In this document: positions 1 through 9,379 of the stretch, piece after piece | Position numbering within the stretch: position 1 is the stretch's first letter | Layout of the letters: each line of letters opens with the position of its first letter | Source: Isoetes taiwanensis | Lineage: Eukaryota > Streptophyta > Lycopodiopsida > Isoetales > Isoetaceae | Length of the DNA: 64,000 bases | Direction of reading: 5' to 3' | Assembly (NCBI GenBank): GCA_021234155.1 | Contig: JAJEKV010000059.1 | Coordinates: forward strand, 2,000,182 to 2,064,181 | Position numbers and translations under genes: made by a program | Notes under the pieces: generated by a model | The model's input: the letters and a program-made list of their open reading frames with translations, nothing else | Database searches by the model: none | What the model was told of the DNA's origin: nothing

Positions 1-455
1 TGGTTCAGCCTGGTTTAGCCTATCTGCATAGTATGCACAGGAGGGGCGGATGGAGTGGTCACCCCTAGCCATTGTCTTATGCCAGCCCTGCCATTTGCCG
101 TGACTCGGTCTGCTCTATCTTGAGGCCCTAGCCGTCAGTTGATTTCCCTTTACGAGTCTGAGCCGGAGTAGAATCCATGTGATATGTTGCTATTGATGTT
201 CTATGATGTTCTTTGGATGGATGTACGATGTATTATGCTAGTGCTGATGTATTGTTTTGCTTCCGCTATTGATAGGAGCCTTAGGGAACGGGCACGAAGA
301 CACCTCCGTGTTTCCCTGCCGTTCCATTTATGGGAGTGGATAGACGGAGGGCCCATGTAGCTGGATGAGCTAGATGGGGGATTTCCAGTTGGCTATACGG
401 CGTGGCGTCGTATAGTAGCTGGGAGCGTCACACAACTCAGCCTGTACATTCAAAT
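1..455. other. Unidentified GC-richer segment
   Basis: This stretch is clearly richer in G+C than the AT-rich sequence that follows. No convincing open frame is present. It could be a fragment of a retrotransposon LTR or untranslated region cut by the window edge, but I see no TG..CA ends, primer site or second copy in the window. Confidence 0.3.
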
Positions 456-504
456 CATCATGGTTAAATGAAAGATTTTGTATGTGCATATGAGTACATG
501 AATA

Positions 505-640
505 GTCAAAATGTACTTAAAATGTACTCAAAATGTACTCAAAATACTCACTATGTACTTAATGTACTCAATGTACTCACTATGTACTCAATGTACTGAC
601 TATATACTCAATACGTGCTTATATGTACTCATATGTACTG
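505..640. repeat. Degenerate TGTACTCA minisatellite
   Basis: Short units related to ATGTACTCA and ATGTACTTA recur many times with variable spacing. This is a low-complexity tandem repeat. The following bases up to about 1000 are AT-rich with no gene visible. Confidence 0.7.
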
Positions 641-1002
641 CAGTGTAACAGAATACACATGACACATAAAAACTCAATACATGTGGCAAAATAAGTAGCA
701 GTTTGATACATTCTGTAGCCTTTAGCATATTAGTGGTCCAGAATAAATACTTGAAGTCCATATAAACTAGCTGAAGGTATCTGAAGGTTGAGTACAGGAT
801 ATGTATTTACAGATAGATATAAGATATAATATCTACTGTATACATTAAACATGGAGTCACTACATAAATAAGAAAAGAAGATTTAGTATAATATACATGG
901 TCAATAAATGTAAGCAGGCAAAACAAAGGTGATTGCATATGTAAAACTAAATATAATTGAATACATAAATGATAGATCAGTCATTAGAAAGCATTTCATA
1001 CA

Positions 1003-1820
1003 TCAAAATAAATAAGATACTATAAACTCAAATAATAGTGATAATGTACATGAGGGATCAGTAATCAGAATGCACATTTCATACAGCAAAGAATGAAATA
1101 CTTGTGGTATATCAAGAAACTGGATTGCCTGATGCCTTTTCTTTCTTACATCCCTGTATTTAAGTGAGACCTTGGTGTTGTTTAACCAAAACTGGATGAC
1201 TAATTGCTTTGTTTCTTCGTCCAGACGATCAGATCTTCTCTTTCTACCTGCTAATGCCCATATTGGACCTGCAAGTTTCATTCTCTTTCTTCTGCCTGCA
1301 GCTAGTGACAGATTTCGGGGATGGCAGTTTAACATTTTTGAAGCAACTCCTTTTTGCTTCAATTCCCCATTCTTCCCAACAATCATGGATAAAACTGAGT
1401 GCTTGGCTGCCAACTTGTACTGCTATTAGAAGATTTAACCTCTTCCAATCCATCTTTGAGATTTTCTAGCAATGAATGTTTCACCATTGCTTCAGAAGGT
1501 AGACCAATCACAGGTTTAAACAACCCCAATAGCCTGTTGTCTTGTAAGATCCTGGAAACCAATACCTCTCTTTGACTCGGGGATAGAGAATTGGCTTCCT
1601 TTCTGAAGCATTCAACAACCTTTTCTACTCTTGTCCTGATTTTTCTGGTCGTGTACCTGGAACTTGATCTGTCATTCTTTCTGGTGACCTCGCTCTCTGT
1701 TTCATTTTTGGTATCTTGTTCAACCATTTTCTCCAGCCCTTTGTCAATATCGGTATCACCGTCCTCATTTTGCACATCACTCTGAGGCATTTTGTTCATA
1801 GTTTGATTTTCTTCTGCCAT
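1003..1820 (-). pseudogene. Unidentified two-part gene, basic C-terminal half
   Basis: The first open frame starts at a true ATG at 1820 and runs to 1383 (145 codons): acidic N-terminus, then a basic segment and a helical region near residues 65-130. A second frame, 1413-1003, overlaps it in another phase. It encodes a basic region (GRRKRMKLAG, AGRKRRSDRLDEETK) followed by FWLNNTKVSLKYRDVRKKR. The second frame has stops just upstream of TTCTAATAGCAG, so the two parts are joined either by an intron ending at that AG or by a frameshift. The second part resembles, from memory only, a family of uncharacterised proteins with a (R)RSD..D..T...V..FW..NT.VS...DV.RKR signature that occurs in multicopy, transposon-like form in several eukaryotes. 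Function unknown; no catalytic motif is seen, and the C-terminus looks truncated. Confidence 0.4.
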
Positions 1821-1903
1821 GTTCTACTGCTATGAAAAGTGATACGCATGCAAAGATCCGGCAAGAATTTGAAATTCTCTTCTTGGTTTTAGATTCTTAG
1901 CAA

Positions 1904-1959
1904 GATTGGAGGGGAACTCCCTTGCTGGATTGGAGGGAATTTGCTTGCATTGGAGGGAA
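1904..1959. repeat. Three short ATTGGAGGGAA repeats
   Basis: The motif ATTGGAGGG(G)AA occurs at 1904, 1929 and 1949, upstream of the minus-strand gene starting at 1820, so it would lie in its 5' leader or promoter. The sequence from 1960 to 2459 holds no gene I can recognise. Confidence 0.5.
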
Positions 1960-2467
1960 TCCGGTGGCTGGCTGTACCAAAAATTTTACAACAACCGTCG
2001 GCCACTTCATGTCATGATGACAAACAACCAAATATATTCCTTTTTTAAATATATAAGACAACCACGTGGTCTCCTAACATACATTCAAAATTACATAAAA
2101 AGGGCATTTTTTAGTGCAAAATAGTACATGAATTTAGAACTAATGTATGACACCGTAGCATGCTTTTACCCATAGAGGAAGCCCAAAAGTATTCACCATA
2201 ATGCAAATTCATGATGTTACCTCTTGGAGTACAATGGTTGCAGAATAAAGGCATTCAACTATTGCGCTTTCCATCAATCAAAAGAACTTTGTTGGGAAAC
2301 ATTTCCACTTTAGCAGGATGTTTGGCATACTGAAGATGGTTTCACCTTAACAGAGAGAACGTTAGCCCTATTGGAATACCTTAATTGCAGTAGCGTATTT
2401 ATCACATATGCAGTTTATACAAAATGAATATTTGGTTAGTATAAAAGAAAGAACACAAGGTACAAAA

Positions 2468-2706
2468 CCCGGGGGATTCACCTTTATCATATGAGCATAT
2501 GCCACCTGCGTGCTTAAGGTGAGAAGAAACACCCCTATATACGTACGAAAAAGTGTTGGAAAAACACCCCTTCCATGGAGAAAATGCACTAGAATGTCAG
2601 TAAGAGGAGGATTTAGACCCCTAGTATACGTACGAAAACATCGAGAAAAAAAACCCTTTCATACACTCTCTAGGTTTATACGGGTCTTCTGGGTGAATCC
2701 CCCGGG
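2468..2706. mobile_element. MITE with 15-bp TIRs and 8-bp TSD
   Basis: The left end CCCGGGGGATTCACC (2468-2482) is the exact reverse complement of the right end GGTGAATCCCCCGGG (2692-2706). Both ends are flanked by the same 8 bases, GTACAAAA (2460-2467 and 2707-2714), as expected of a target-site duplication. The 239-bp element has no coding capacity. Inside it, a segment containing ATACGTACGAAAA occurs twice. An 8-bp duplication is typical of hAT-type transposition, although these terminal bases are not a classical hAT end, so the superfamily is uncertain. Confidence 0.8.
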
Positions 2707-2714
2707 GTACAAAA

Positions 2715-3880
2715 GTGCTAACAAAGAAATATATTCCTGGGGCAATGACAGATCCTTTTCTTGATGAAACAAAGTTTTAAGTAGTGGATCTAGATGATGA
2801 TCTTAGACTTGAGCAAACTCGTGAGAAGTTCAGAGGTAAGATTTTGAATAAATATCTTCTGAAGATGGACATACAAAATTGCTTACAAAAATTTTGCTCT
2901 GCGGTAACAAATTGGGTTCTTCATAAGCATGTGCTTTTCGAGCAAAACGACCTTTGCCATGCAGATTTGGCCTGAATCTAACACAGATTGCTTGCATGGC
3001 TTTGCTTCAGTTCCCCAAATCGGCCTTTGACATGCAATTTCAACCTAATCTAATCCGACCTATATTTTCATTCTTGGACAGCAAAAGATCGGTTCAGGCT
3101 CACACATGATGAATTTAATGTCCAAAATACTAACCTGATCATGCTCACAGTAATGTAAAAGCATTCCCTGATGATTTTTTCTCTATAATGGCTTTAAAGC
3201 CCTTATGGAAGAAACTTTGCCTTGTTAAAGACATGTGTCTGAATCAAAAGAAAAACAACTCAGAAAAAACTAATAAATGGGGCTTACATAGATTTAGACG
3301 ATGGCCTTAGTGTTGTAAAATATTGCTTTGATATAGATGGCGTCTGCTGATAGTAACCGCTTCTCAGATACGCTTTTCAGAGGTAGGACGAAATGGTATT
3401 TTGCCATATGCTCCAAATTGGGGCTAAAAAAGACGTACCAAGAAGTAAACTGCAGCCTCCAACTACCTGAAAGATTGAAAAGTCCGACGGCATGGATCAA
3501 TAAAAGAAACTCTGCATGAATTAAAAGAAAATGAAAGGAGTGTAAAGGGGAATTTTACCCTGTTCTAACCCATGGAGTAGGTCGAAGCAGAGGTTTTGGT
3601 GCTGCAAAATAAAACCGAAAAGATTTTAGATGAAATCAAACGCTAAAAATGGAGTTTCCTAAAAGAATCGAAGCTTCCTGAAAGGATCGAAGAAAGAAAG
3701 AGCAGGGAAGCGGGAAGCATGGTTGTAGAAGCCACCGAGAATCGCCCACGCATGCCTGCATCGAAGGTCTGGGATGTTCGGAAATAAAACCGGCGGAACG
3801 AAGGGTGGAACCGAAGGTCTTTTGGCAACCGAAAAACCAAGATTCTGGCGGTGAACAGTAAGTTACATGATACCCTTAAA
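2715..3880. other. No recognisable gene
   Basis: Mostly AT-rich. A 60-codon frame from an ATG at 3337 to 3519 and a purine-rich stretch at 3640-3840 could be exon or leader sequence of an unknown gene. I see no family signature and no supported splice structure. Confidence 0.3.
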
Positions 3881-3927
3881 ATCTTATATCTAACTATATA
3901 TATTATGATATCGAGGACGCTATCTGG

Positions 3928-3959
3928 CCGTCCAATGCGCCACGTGGCGCTTTGGACGG
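3928..3959. repeat. 32-bp palindrome with G-box core
   Basis: Arms CCGTCCAA and TTGGACGG flank the perfect palindrome GCGCCACGTGGCGC, with one mismatch on each side. The core CACGTG is a plant G-box. Symmetry continues weakly outward (TATCGAGG to the left, CCTCGATA to the right), so about 75 bases could form a hairpin. Confidence 0.75.
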
Positions 3960-4017
3960 TCGAGATCGCACCCTCGATAGGGTGAGAGACATTTTTTTTT
4001 TGGGCGACCCTTACCGT

Positions 4018-4600
4018 TGGATGTGATGAGGTGGACGATCCTACGGTCTAGATTGCATGCCCGGGCCTGAAGGGGATGAGGTGGACGATCCTACGGCCCA
4101 CATTGATTCCGATCTTGACGTGGACGGTCCAGATTGAGTATGATCATGAGCGTTGGATATGATGAGGTGGACGATCCTACGGTCCAGATTGAGCATGATC
4201 TTGAGCGTTGGTTATGATGAGGTGGACGATCCTATGGTCCACACCAATTGTTGGCCTGCCACGTGGCATGATCTTGACCTTTCATTCGATCCAAGATCCT
4301 ACGGTCCATGTTGCATGCTCGTGTCTTAAGGGGATGATTTTAAAATGTTTTATGTTGTTTTATGTTGTTTGAAAGATTTGAACCCTGGTCATTGCCTCCA
4401 AAACCCTCTATTCTAACCACTAGACCAGGCATCCTTTTGTTAAAAAATATGATGTTCCATTAATAGTTAAAGGTAATTTTAGTGCTAATGTGTAAACCCT
4501 AAGGCATCCTGACCGTTGATTGGATCTAGGATCCTACGGTCTGAGTTGCATGCTTGGGCATGAAGGGGATGAGGTGGACGATCCTACGGCTCACATTGAT
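4018..4600. repeat. Dispersed GATCCTACGG repeats
   Basis: The phrase GATGAGGTGGACGATCCTA with CGG following recurs at about 4026, 4076, 4162, 4216 and 4569, with shorter variants near 4305 and 4528. Each is usually followed by CC(A/C)(C/G)ATTG. Spacing is irregular (50-75 bases, then larger), which suggests decayed tandem duplication. Confidence 0.65.
4368..4432 (-). repeat. tRNA-derived SINE head (A and B boxes)
   Basis: Read on the minus strand from 4432, the sequence has TGGTCTAGTGG, which matches a pol III A box, and 30 bases later GGTTCAAATC, which matches a B box. The spacing fits a tRNA, but the acceptor and anticodon stems do not pair well. It is therefore a tRNA-derived SINE head or tRNA pseudogene rather than a working tRNA gene. 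The body would run leftwards into the repeat region; its 3' end is not clear. Confidence 0.5.
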
Positions 4601-4920
4601 CCTACTTAAAAATAGCAGTTAATTAAAAAATAGAAAGTTTCCCTTTCTAAGCTCAATTTAAAATAGTAGTTAATTAAAAAATAGAAAGTTTTCCTTCCTA
4701 AGCTCAATCTAAAAATAGAAAGTTTTTCCTTCCTAATTAGGAGGGATGTAAACCCTAATGCACGGATCAATATCCCACATGCATAGATGGCAGAAATAGC
4801 TCCTTTTTACAGTATATAAGAAGAGGCTTGGTATGAAGATGAGCATTGCAGTTTTTACGCCCGGTTCCGGTGGATGGGTAAGTAGGTGAATTTAAAAATA
4901 GAAAGTTTCCTTTTTAATTA

Positions 4921-5098
4921 GGCCCCCCCCCCCCTGGTTACCCCCCTCCTCCCCCCCCCTCCTCCCCGTCCGGTTACCCCCACGCCCACTTACCCCCCCC
5001 TGCCGGTTACCCCCCTTGCCCGCTTACCCCCCCCCTACCCCGGTTACCCCCCTGCCCGCTTACCTCCCCCCCCCTCCCCACCCCCCCTACCCCATGCG
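4921..5098. repeat. C-rich degenerate repeat, G4/i-motif capable
   Basis: Nearly all of this tract is C runs of 4-10 separated by GGTTA, GCTTA or short spacers. A looser unit alternates CCGGTTACCCCCC with GCCCGCTTACC. The minus strand has many G runs suited to G-quadruplex formation; the plus strand could form i-motifs. It lies between AT-rich blocks, so the composition shift is abrupt. Confidence 0.75.
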
Positions 5099-5269
5099 GT
5101 TCTAACCTAAAAATTGAAATTTTTTAAAATTTGATAAAATGGTTTTGTCTATTGTTATTTTATTGTATAAAATTGTTTTGTCTATTGTCATAAATTTGTT
5201 TTGTCTATTATTATAAAATTACTTTTGTCTATTGTATAAAAGTGTTTTGTCTATTGTTATTTTATATTT

Positions 5270-5688
5270 TATTATTATATTTATAAACTATGTGCTTAAT
5301 ATTATATTGAGCTTTTTGAATTCATAGCCAGAAATTTTCAGTGTTCTATCTTTTTTAATGTTTTCTTTTTATTTGTGTTTAATAATCATCATGTTAATGT
5401 TATTTTATATTTTATTGTGATATTTATAAACTATGTGCTTGACATTTTATTGAGCCTTTTGAATTCATAGCAAAAAATTTTCAATGTTTTCTTTTTATTT
5501 GTGTTTAATAATCATTATACTAATTGATTAAATTGGTCTTTTAATGTTCTTGTGCAAATAGTGGTTGGCAATTTTGATAGTAGCTGTCAATTTTAGTAAT
5601 TTCTAAATATATTTGCTCAAATATTGATACCTAAATGCATGGCAATTATATAACGCAAATGGCCTTTAAGCTTTAAGCATCAAATTCA

Positions 5689-5723
<35 letters not shown>

Positions 5724-6300
5724 AAAGAAATCGTCATGTGCTATTTGAATCTATGGCTAGAATCTTTCAATATCTTCTTTCCTATCTTTTTTAATGTTTT
5801 GTTTTTATTTGTGTTTAATAATCATCATGTTAATTGATTAAAGGACTCTTTATGTGCTATTTGAATCTATGGCTAGAATCTTTCAATGTCTTCTTTCCTA
5901 TCTTTTTTTAATGTTTTGATTTTATTTGTGTTTAATAATCATCATGTTAATTGATTAAAAGACTCTTTTAATTTTCTTATGCAAATAGTAGCTGGCAAAT
6001 TTAGAATTGTTTTTCTTTTGTATACATATTTACTTAAATGTTAGTACTTGAATCCATGATGATTGTATAATGCAAATGGATACAAAAAGAATTTTCCTCA
6101 TGTGCTATTTGAATCCGTAGCTAAAATTTTTCAATGTTTTCTTTTATTCGTATTCAATCTTATCCATGATGATTGTATAACGCAAATGGATACAAAAAGA
6201 ATTTTCCTCATGTGCTATTTAAATCCGTAGCCAAATTTTTCAATGTTTTCTTTTATTTGTATTCAATCTTGCCATGTTTTTTATATAATGGATCTTTTTA
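5270..6300. repeat. AT-rich repeats, incl. 116-bp tandem pair
   Basis: A unit containing TGTGCTATTTGAATCTATGG and ending in TGATTAAA occurs as an almost perfect tandem pair, 5736-5851 and 5852-5966. Related diverged pieces lie at 5320-5540 and 6090-6290. A run of about 30 A at 5692-5721 precedes the pair. No coding frame. Confidence 0.65.
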
Positions 6301-6429
6301 ATTTTCTTGGGCAAATAGGTCGTAGCAATTTTAGTAATTGTTTTCTCTTCTAAACATATTTGCTGAAATGTTATTCCTAAATCCATGCCCATTGTATAAT
6401 GCAAGTGGGCATAATCTCCACCATTCGAT

Positions 6430-6571
6430 ATTAGCCTTCAAGCTTTAAGGTGACCATGAGCATTGTATTCTTTCTATCAGGCCTACTGTGGAGCCTTTAA
6501 GAAGGTCATGTATCATTTTCATATTAATCAAAAAATTTTCTACCCTCAAAAAAAAAAAAAAAAAAAAAAAA
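6430..6571 (+). mobile_element. Retroposon 3' tail with poly(A)
   Basis: Sequence ending AATTTTCTACCCTC is followed by 24 A (6548-6571). The tail layout, a TTAAT-rich segment, a short pyrimidine-ending stretch and then poly(A), resembles the LINE tails at 20684, 53194 and 62281. The 5' limit is not visible. It is probably a 5'-truncated LINE. Confidence 0.4.
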
Positions 6572-6797
6572 CTCAATGCTTACTTTTTTCTTAAATATTA
6601 AAGCTTCAAAGACTTTAGAAAATTGAAACACAGACAACCCGAAACATGCAGACTCTAGAATATGCACTATAAACCCTTAAAAAACTAGAACGTAGACAAA
6701 GTAGAACATACACACCCTAGAACATGCACCATAGGAACAATGCGCCTTCCCCATCGGCGCATTACTTGTATATAGATACTCCTATAGGACTTTGCAA

Positions 6798-7975
6798 CTA
6801 TATTGTATCTTCAAATGGAACCAATGTCCTCCTTTGAACCCTTAATGGTGAAACCTCAGTTGCAGGACAACTTAGCACATCCTTCATTGGTGTACTCTTT
6901 GAAGCACCTTGAATGCCAGCAAGATTGCCAAAACCTAACTCTTCAAACACACCCTCTAGCACCTTTTTAGGCAACCATAAATATATTGTCTTTCTCTCAA
7001 CAATGAACAACAAGCTATATATATTCATGTTGGCAACTCAGTGCTAAGCTTAACTCATATTTTTTTGTAAATTCTAGACCACATCCTGAACATGTATAAA
7101 AAGGATCTTGCACTAACAAGTTATCTCGTTTAACAGCAGAGATGATAAATGTTGCAGCAATATCCATTTTTAGCTTCAACAAGTTGTTTATATAGGAATG
7201 TAGAAGTGATTGTTCTTCCTCAAGAACTTTTAACTCCTCCTCAAGTTTGATTTTACTTTTGGCCTGATCTTTACTAAATGAAGGGTTCATTGTTTTTTTC
7301 ACCTTGTTCCTATGCCAACTTTCCATCTGCACAGTTTGCTCCAAATCTTTAACCTTTGCCCCAAACTCAGGGTTTGGATTGAATTGAACTCCTTCGGTTT
7401 TAAGGCCAAATCATTTTTGGTCTGTCTCAAACTGTTCTCAGTCTCTTCCAGCATCATTTGCTGTACTTGAGAGGCCTTTTGAAACCCTTTCAACTCACAT
7501 CCTAATGCTTCCAGATTCTTTGTGATAAGTAGAATTGCTTTTCCTTTATCCTGCACTGCTTTCTCTAAGGTTCTTATGTTTTCATCACAAGCATTGTACT
7601 CACTTGAACAGGCCACCTTTGCCTTTGCCTGTATTTCAGTTTTCCTAACATTTCCTTCATCATCTGCCTCTGTTTTCACTTGTCTATTGTTGTGGTATCT
7701 TTAGCATTGCACAGCAAATGCAGTCCAATTTACTTTGAGTTCTTCCGGGGAAACTATTGATCTAGTGCAATTTTCAAATGCAAAACTAAGGGCCAGCTGC
7801 TTTCTTACTTCTTTGTTGTGACAATTCTTGTAGATATTTTGGTAAAGAGTTTCCAACTTCTCTTAAAGATGCTCGTTTGCACAGTGCCATTTTATCGTTC
7901 TCTTGTTCAACTTCTTTGTCCAAACAGAATCCCAATCTCGATCCGTGACATTATTTTCCAACCAGTTTTTTTTCC
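6798..7975 (-). pseudogene. Frameshifted coiled-coil gene, half zinc finger
   Basis: Three minus-strand frames join into one protein-like order. The first lies about 7975-7700 and has two in-frame stops. The second, 7679-7299, is rich in E, K, Q and L in heptad-like spacing. The third, 7344-7015, continues the coiled coil (KIKLEEELKVLEEEQSLLHS) and ends with a C-x2-C motif (YTCSGCGLEF) and later SCQHEY. A further frame 7028-6798 carries GFGNLAGIQ. The frames overlap around 7370 and 7020, where single-base shifts would reconnect them. The C-x2-C ... C-x-H pattern looks like the first half of a RING-like finger. I do not recognise the family. At least two frameshifts and two stops indicate a pseudogene, unless sequencing errors explain them. 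Confidence 0.45.
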
Positions 7976-7979
7976 TCAT

Positions 7980-9379
7980 GGGGCTTCACCCCTGAATTGC
8001 ATAGACCTCTGATGTTATGAAAATCATCTGCGCTCCATGCCTCCATCATCAACCATCCTCCACTGATCTGAGTTTTCGCGCGCTGAGAGAGGGAGAAGGG
8101 TGTGACGGGCGTCGACGTCCGTGATATTTAGCACTTAAAGTGCTTAAACGCTTCGCCAAAAATTGTACCCCAATACCAATTTTACACCCTTCTACCATTT
8201 CAATCAGAACGTATTTTTTATCAGAGCATACTGTGTTACAGTGTTGCCGGGTACATTTAGTACGGTATGGATATTATCTATACTTAATGTATTAATACCA
8301 TATGTATACCTCTCATTTAAAAAGTACGTTAAATACGTTCTATAGAACTATAAAATACTTGTTAAATATGTAAAACACATACTTTACGTATAGTACGTTA
8401 AGTACTTCCTGTAATTTCTTAAGACTATGATTTGTTGTATTGCAGTTGAAATAGTTGCAATAACAACTAATATGAAGAACTTCAAGTTTTAAATAAAAAA
8501 TCAGAGTATGTTACTCTAGAAAATTAAGTATTTCTCAAAGCTTACAAACCAAAATATATCTATGTAAGAGTTATTGCAGATGGTTTTATTCCATTCTGCA
8601 TTGCATTTTGTTTTTGAGAAATTTTTCATTCTGCATTGGTCGGATGTCTTTTCTTCACAAACGTAAATGTCTAAGCTTGCCTTTGAAGTGGCCCTAAACC
8701 TTTCACTTTCCTACAATTTTAATGCAGAGCAGGTCATCAAATATTTCTAGAAACAAGACACTTGAGCTTAGCACTTTTGGTTTTTATCCGAATGCATGTT
8801 ACATCAGCTAGCAGAAAAGTTTTGTCTGCCTGACTAAAAGTGAATCAATAAAAAATAGCAACTGGGTGTCATTTTTTCGGCAGGAATCCCATTTTTTTTT
8901 TTTTACAAAATTTAGGTGCTTTTGGATGAAATTATTAAGGTTTTTCTATTGTGGCGCTCATTTGTCTATCTAAAAGCGTAAAATGCAGCAAGAAGCAACA
9001 AAACATACTTGATATCTTTGAGACGCAGTACTAGTGTAAGAACAGTCATCTCCTCTTGCAATCTACACCAAGAGACAAACAAATCTAAGTAATTATTGCT
9101 CATTTGTTGCATCCGAAGCTATTACCTGCTGACCTCTGTATTTCTTTTCTGGCATGAATGCAAGCTCTTGAAGTATTATAGAGAAGTTCTGCCAATCGCC
9201 ATGTCAAAACAAGGAGAATGGTGGGTCTGCATCTCGATCCCATCTCCATTCTGATTTGAGGGTAAGAGGAAAGAGGAGGAAACGACAGAGGTTTTGGGCT
9301 CTTTTTTTCTTCGCAATAGGTTTCCCTTTTTTTTTTTTTTAACTACAATTCCATAATTTCCTAATGTGTTGTTTTACTC
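7980..9379. other. AT-rich, no gene recognised
   Basis: Contains many TACGTA/GTACGT words and poly(T) runs. A 23-codon frame on the minus strand near 9255 and short plus-strand frames have no family signature. Confidence 0.4.

Larger units (their letters stand above)
3882..6775 (+). mobile_element. Possible degenerate Helitron (weak)
   Basis: A 5' end reading TCT..TATATATATTATGATATCG resembles plant Helitron starts. At the other side an 8-bp stem AATGCGCC/GGCGCATT (6739-6763) is followed after 8 bases by ATAG instead of CTAG. The stem arm AATGCGCC also occurs in the palindrome near the 5' end (3928-3959). The final ATAG and the following A do not fit the CTRR|T rule, so this is only a suggestion. 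The interior is non-coding and made of repeats listed separately. Confidence 0.22.
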
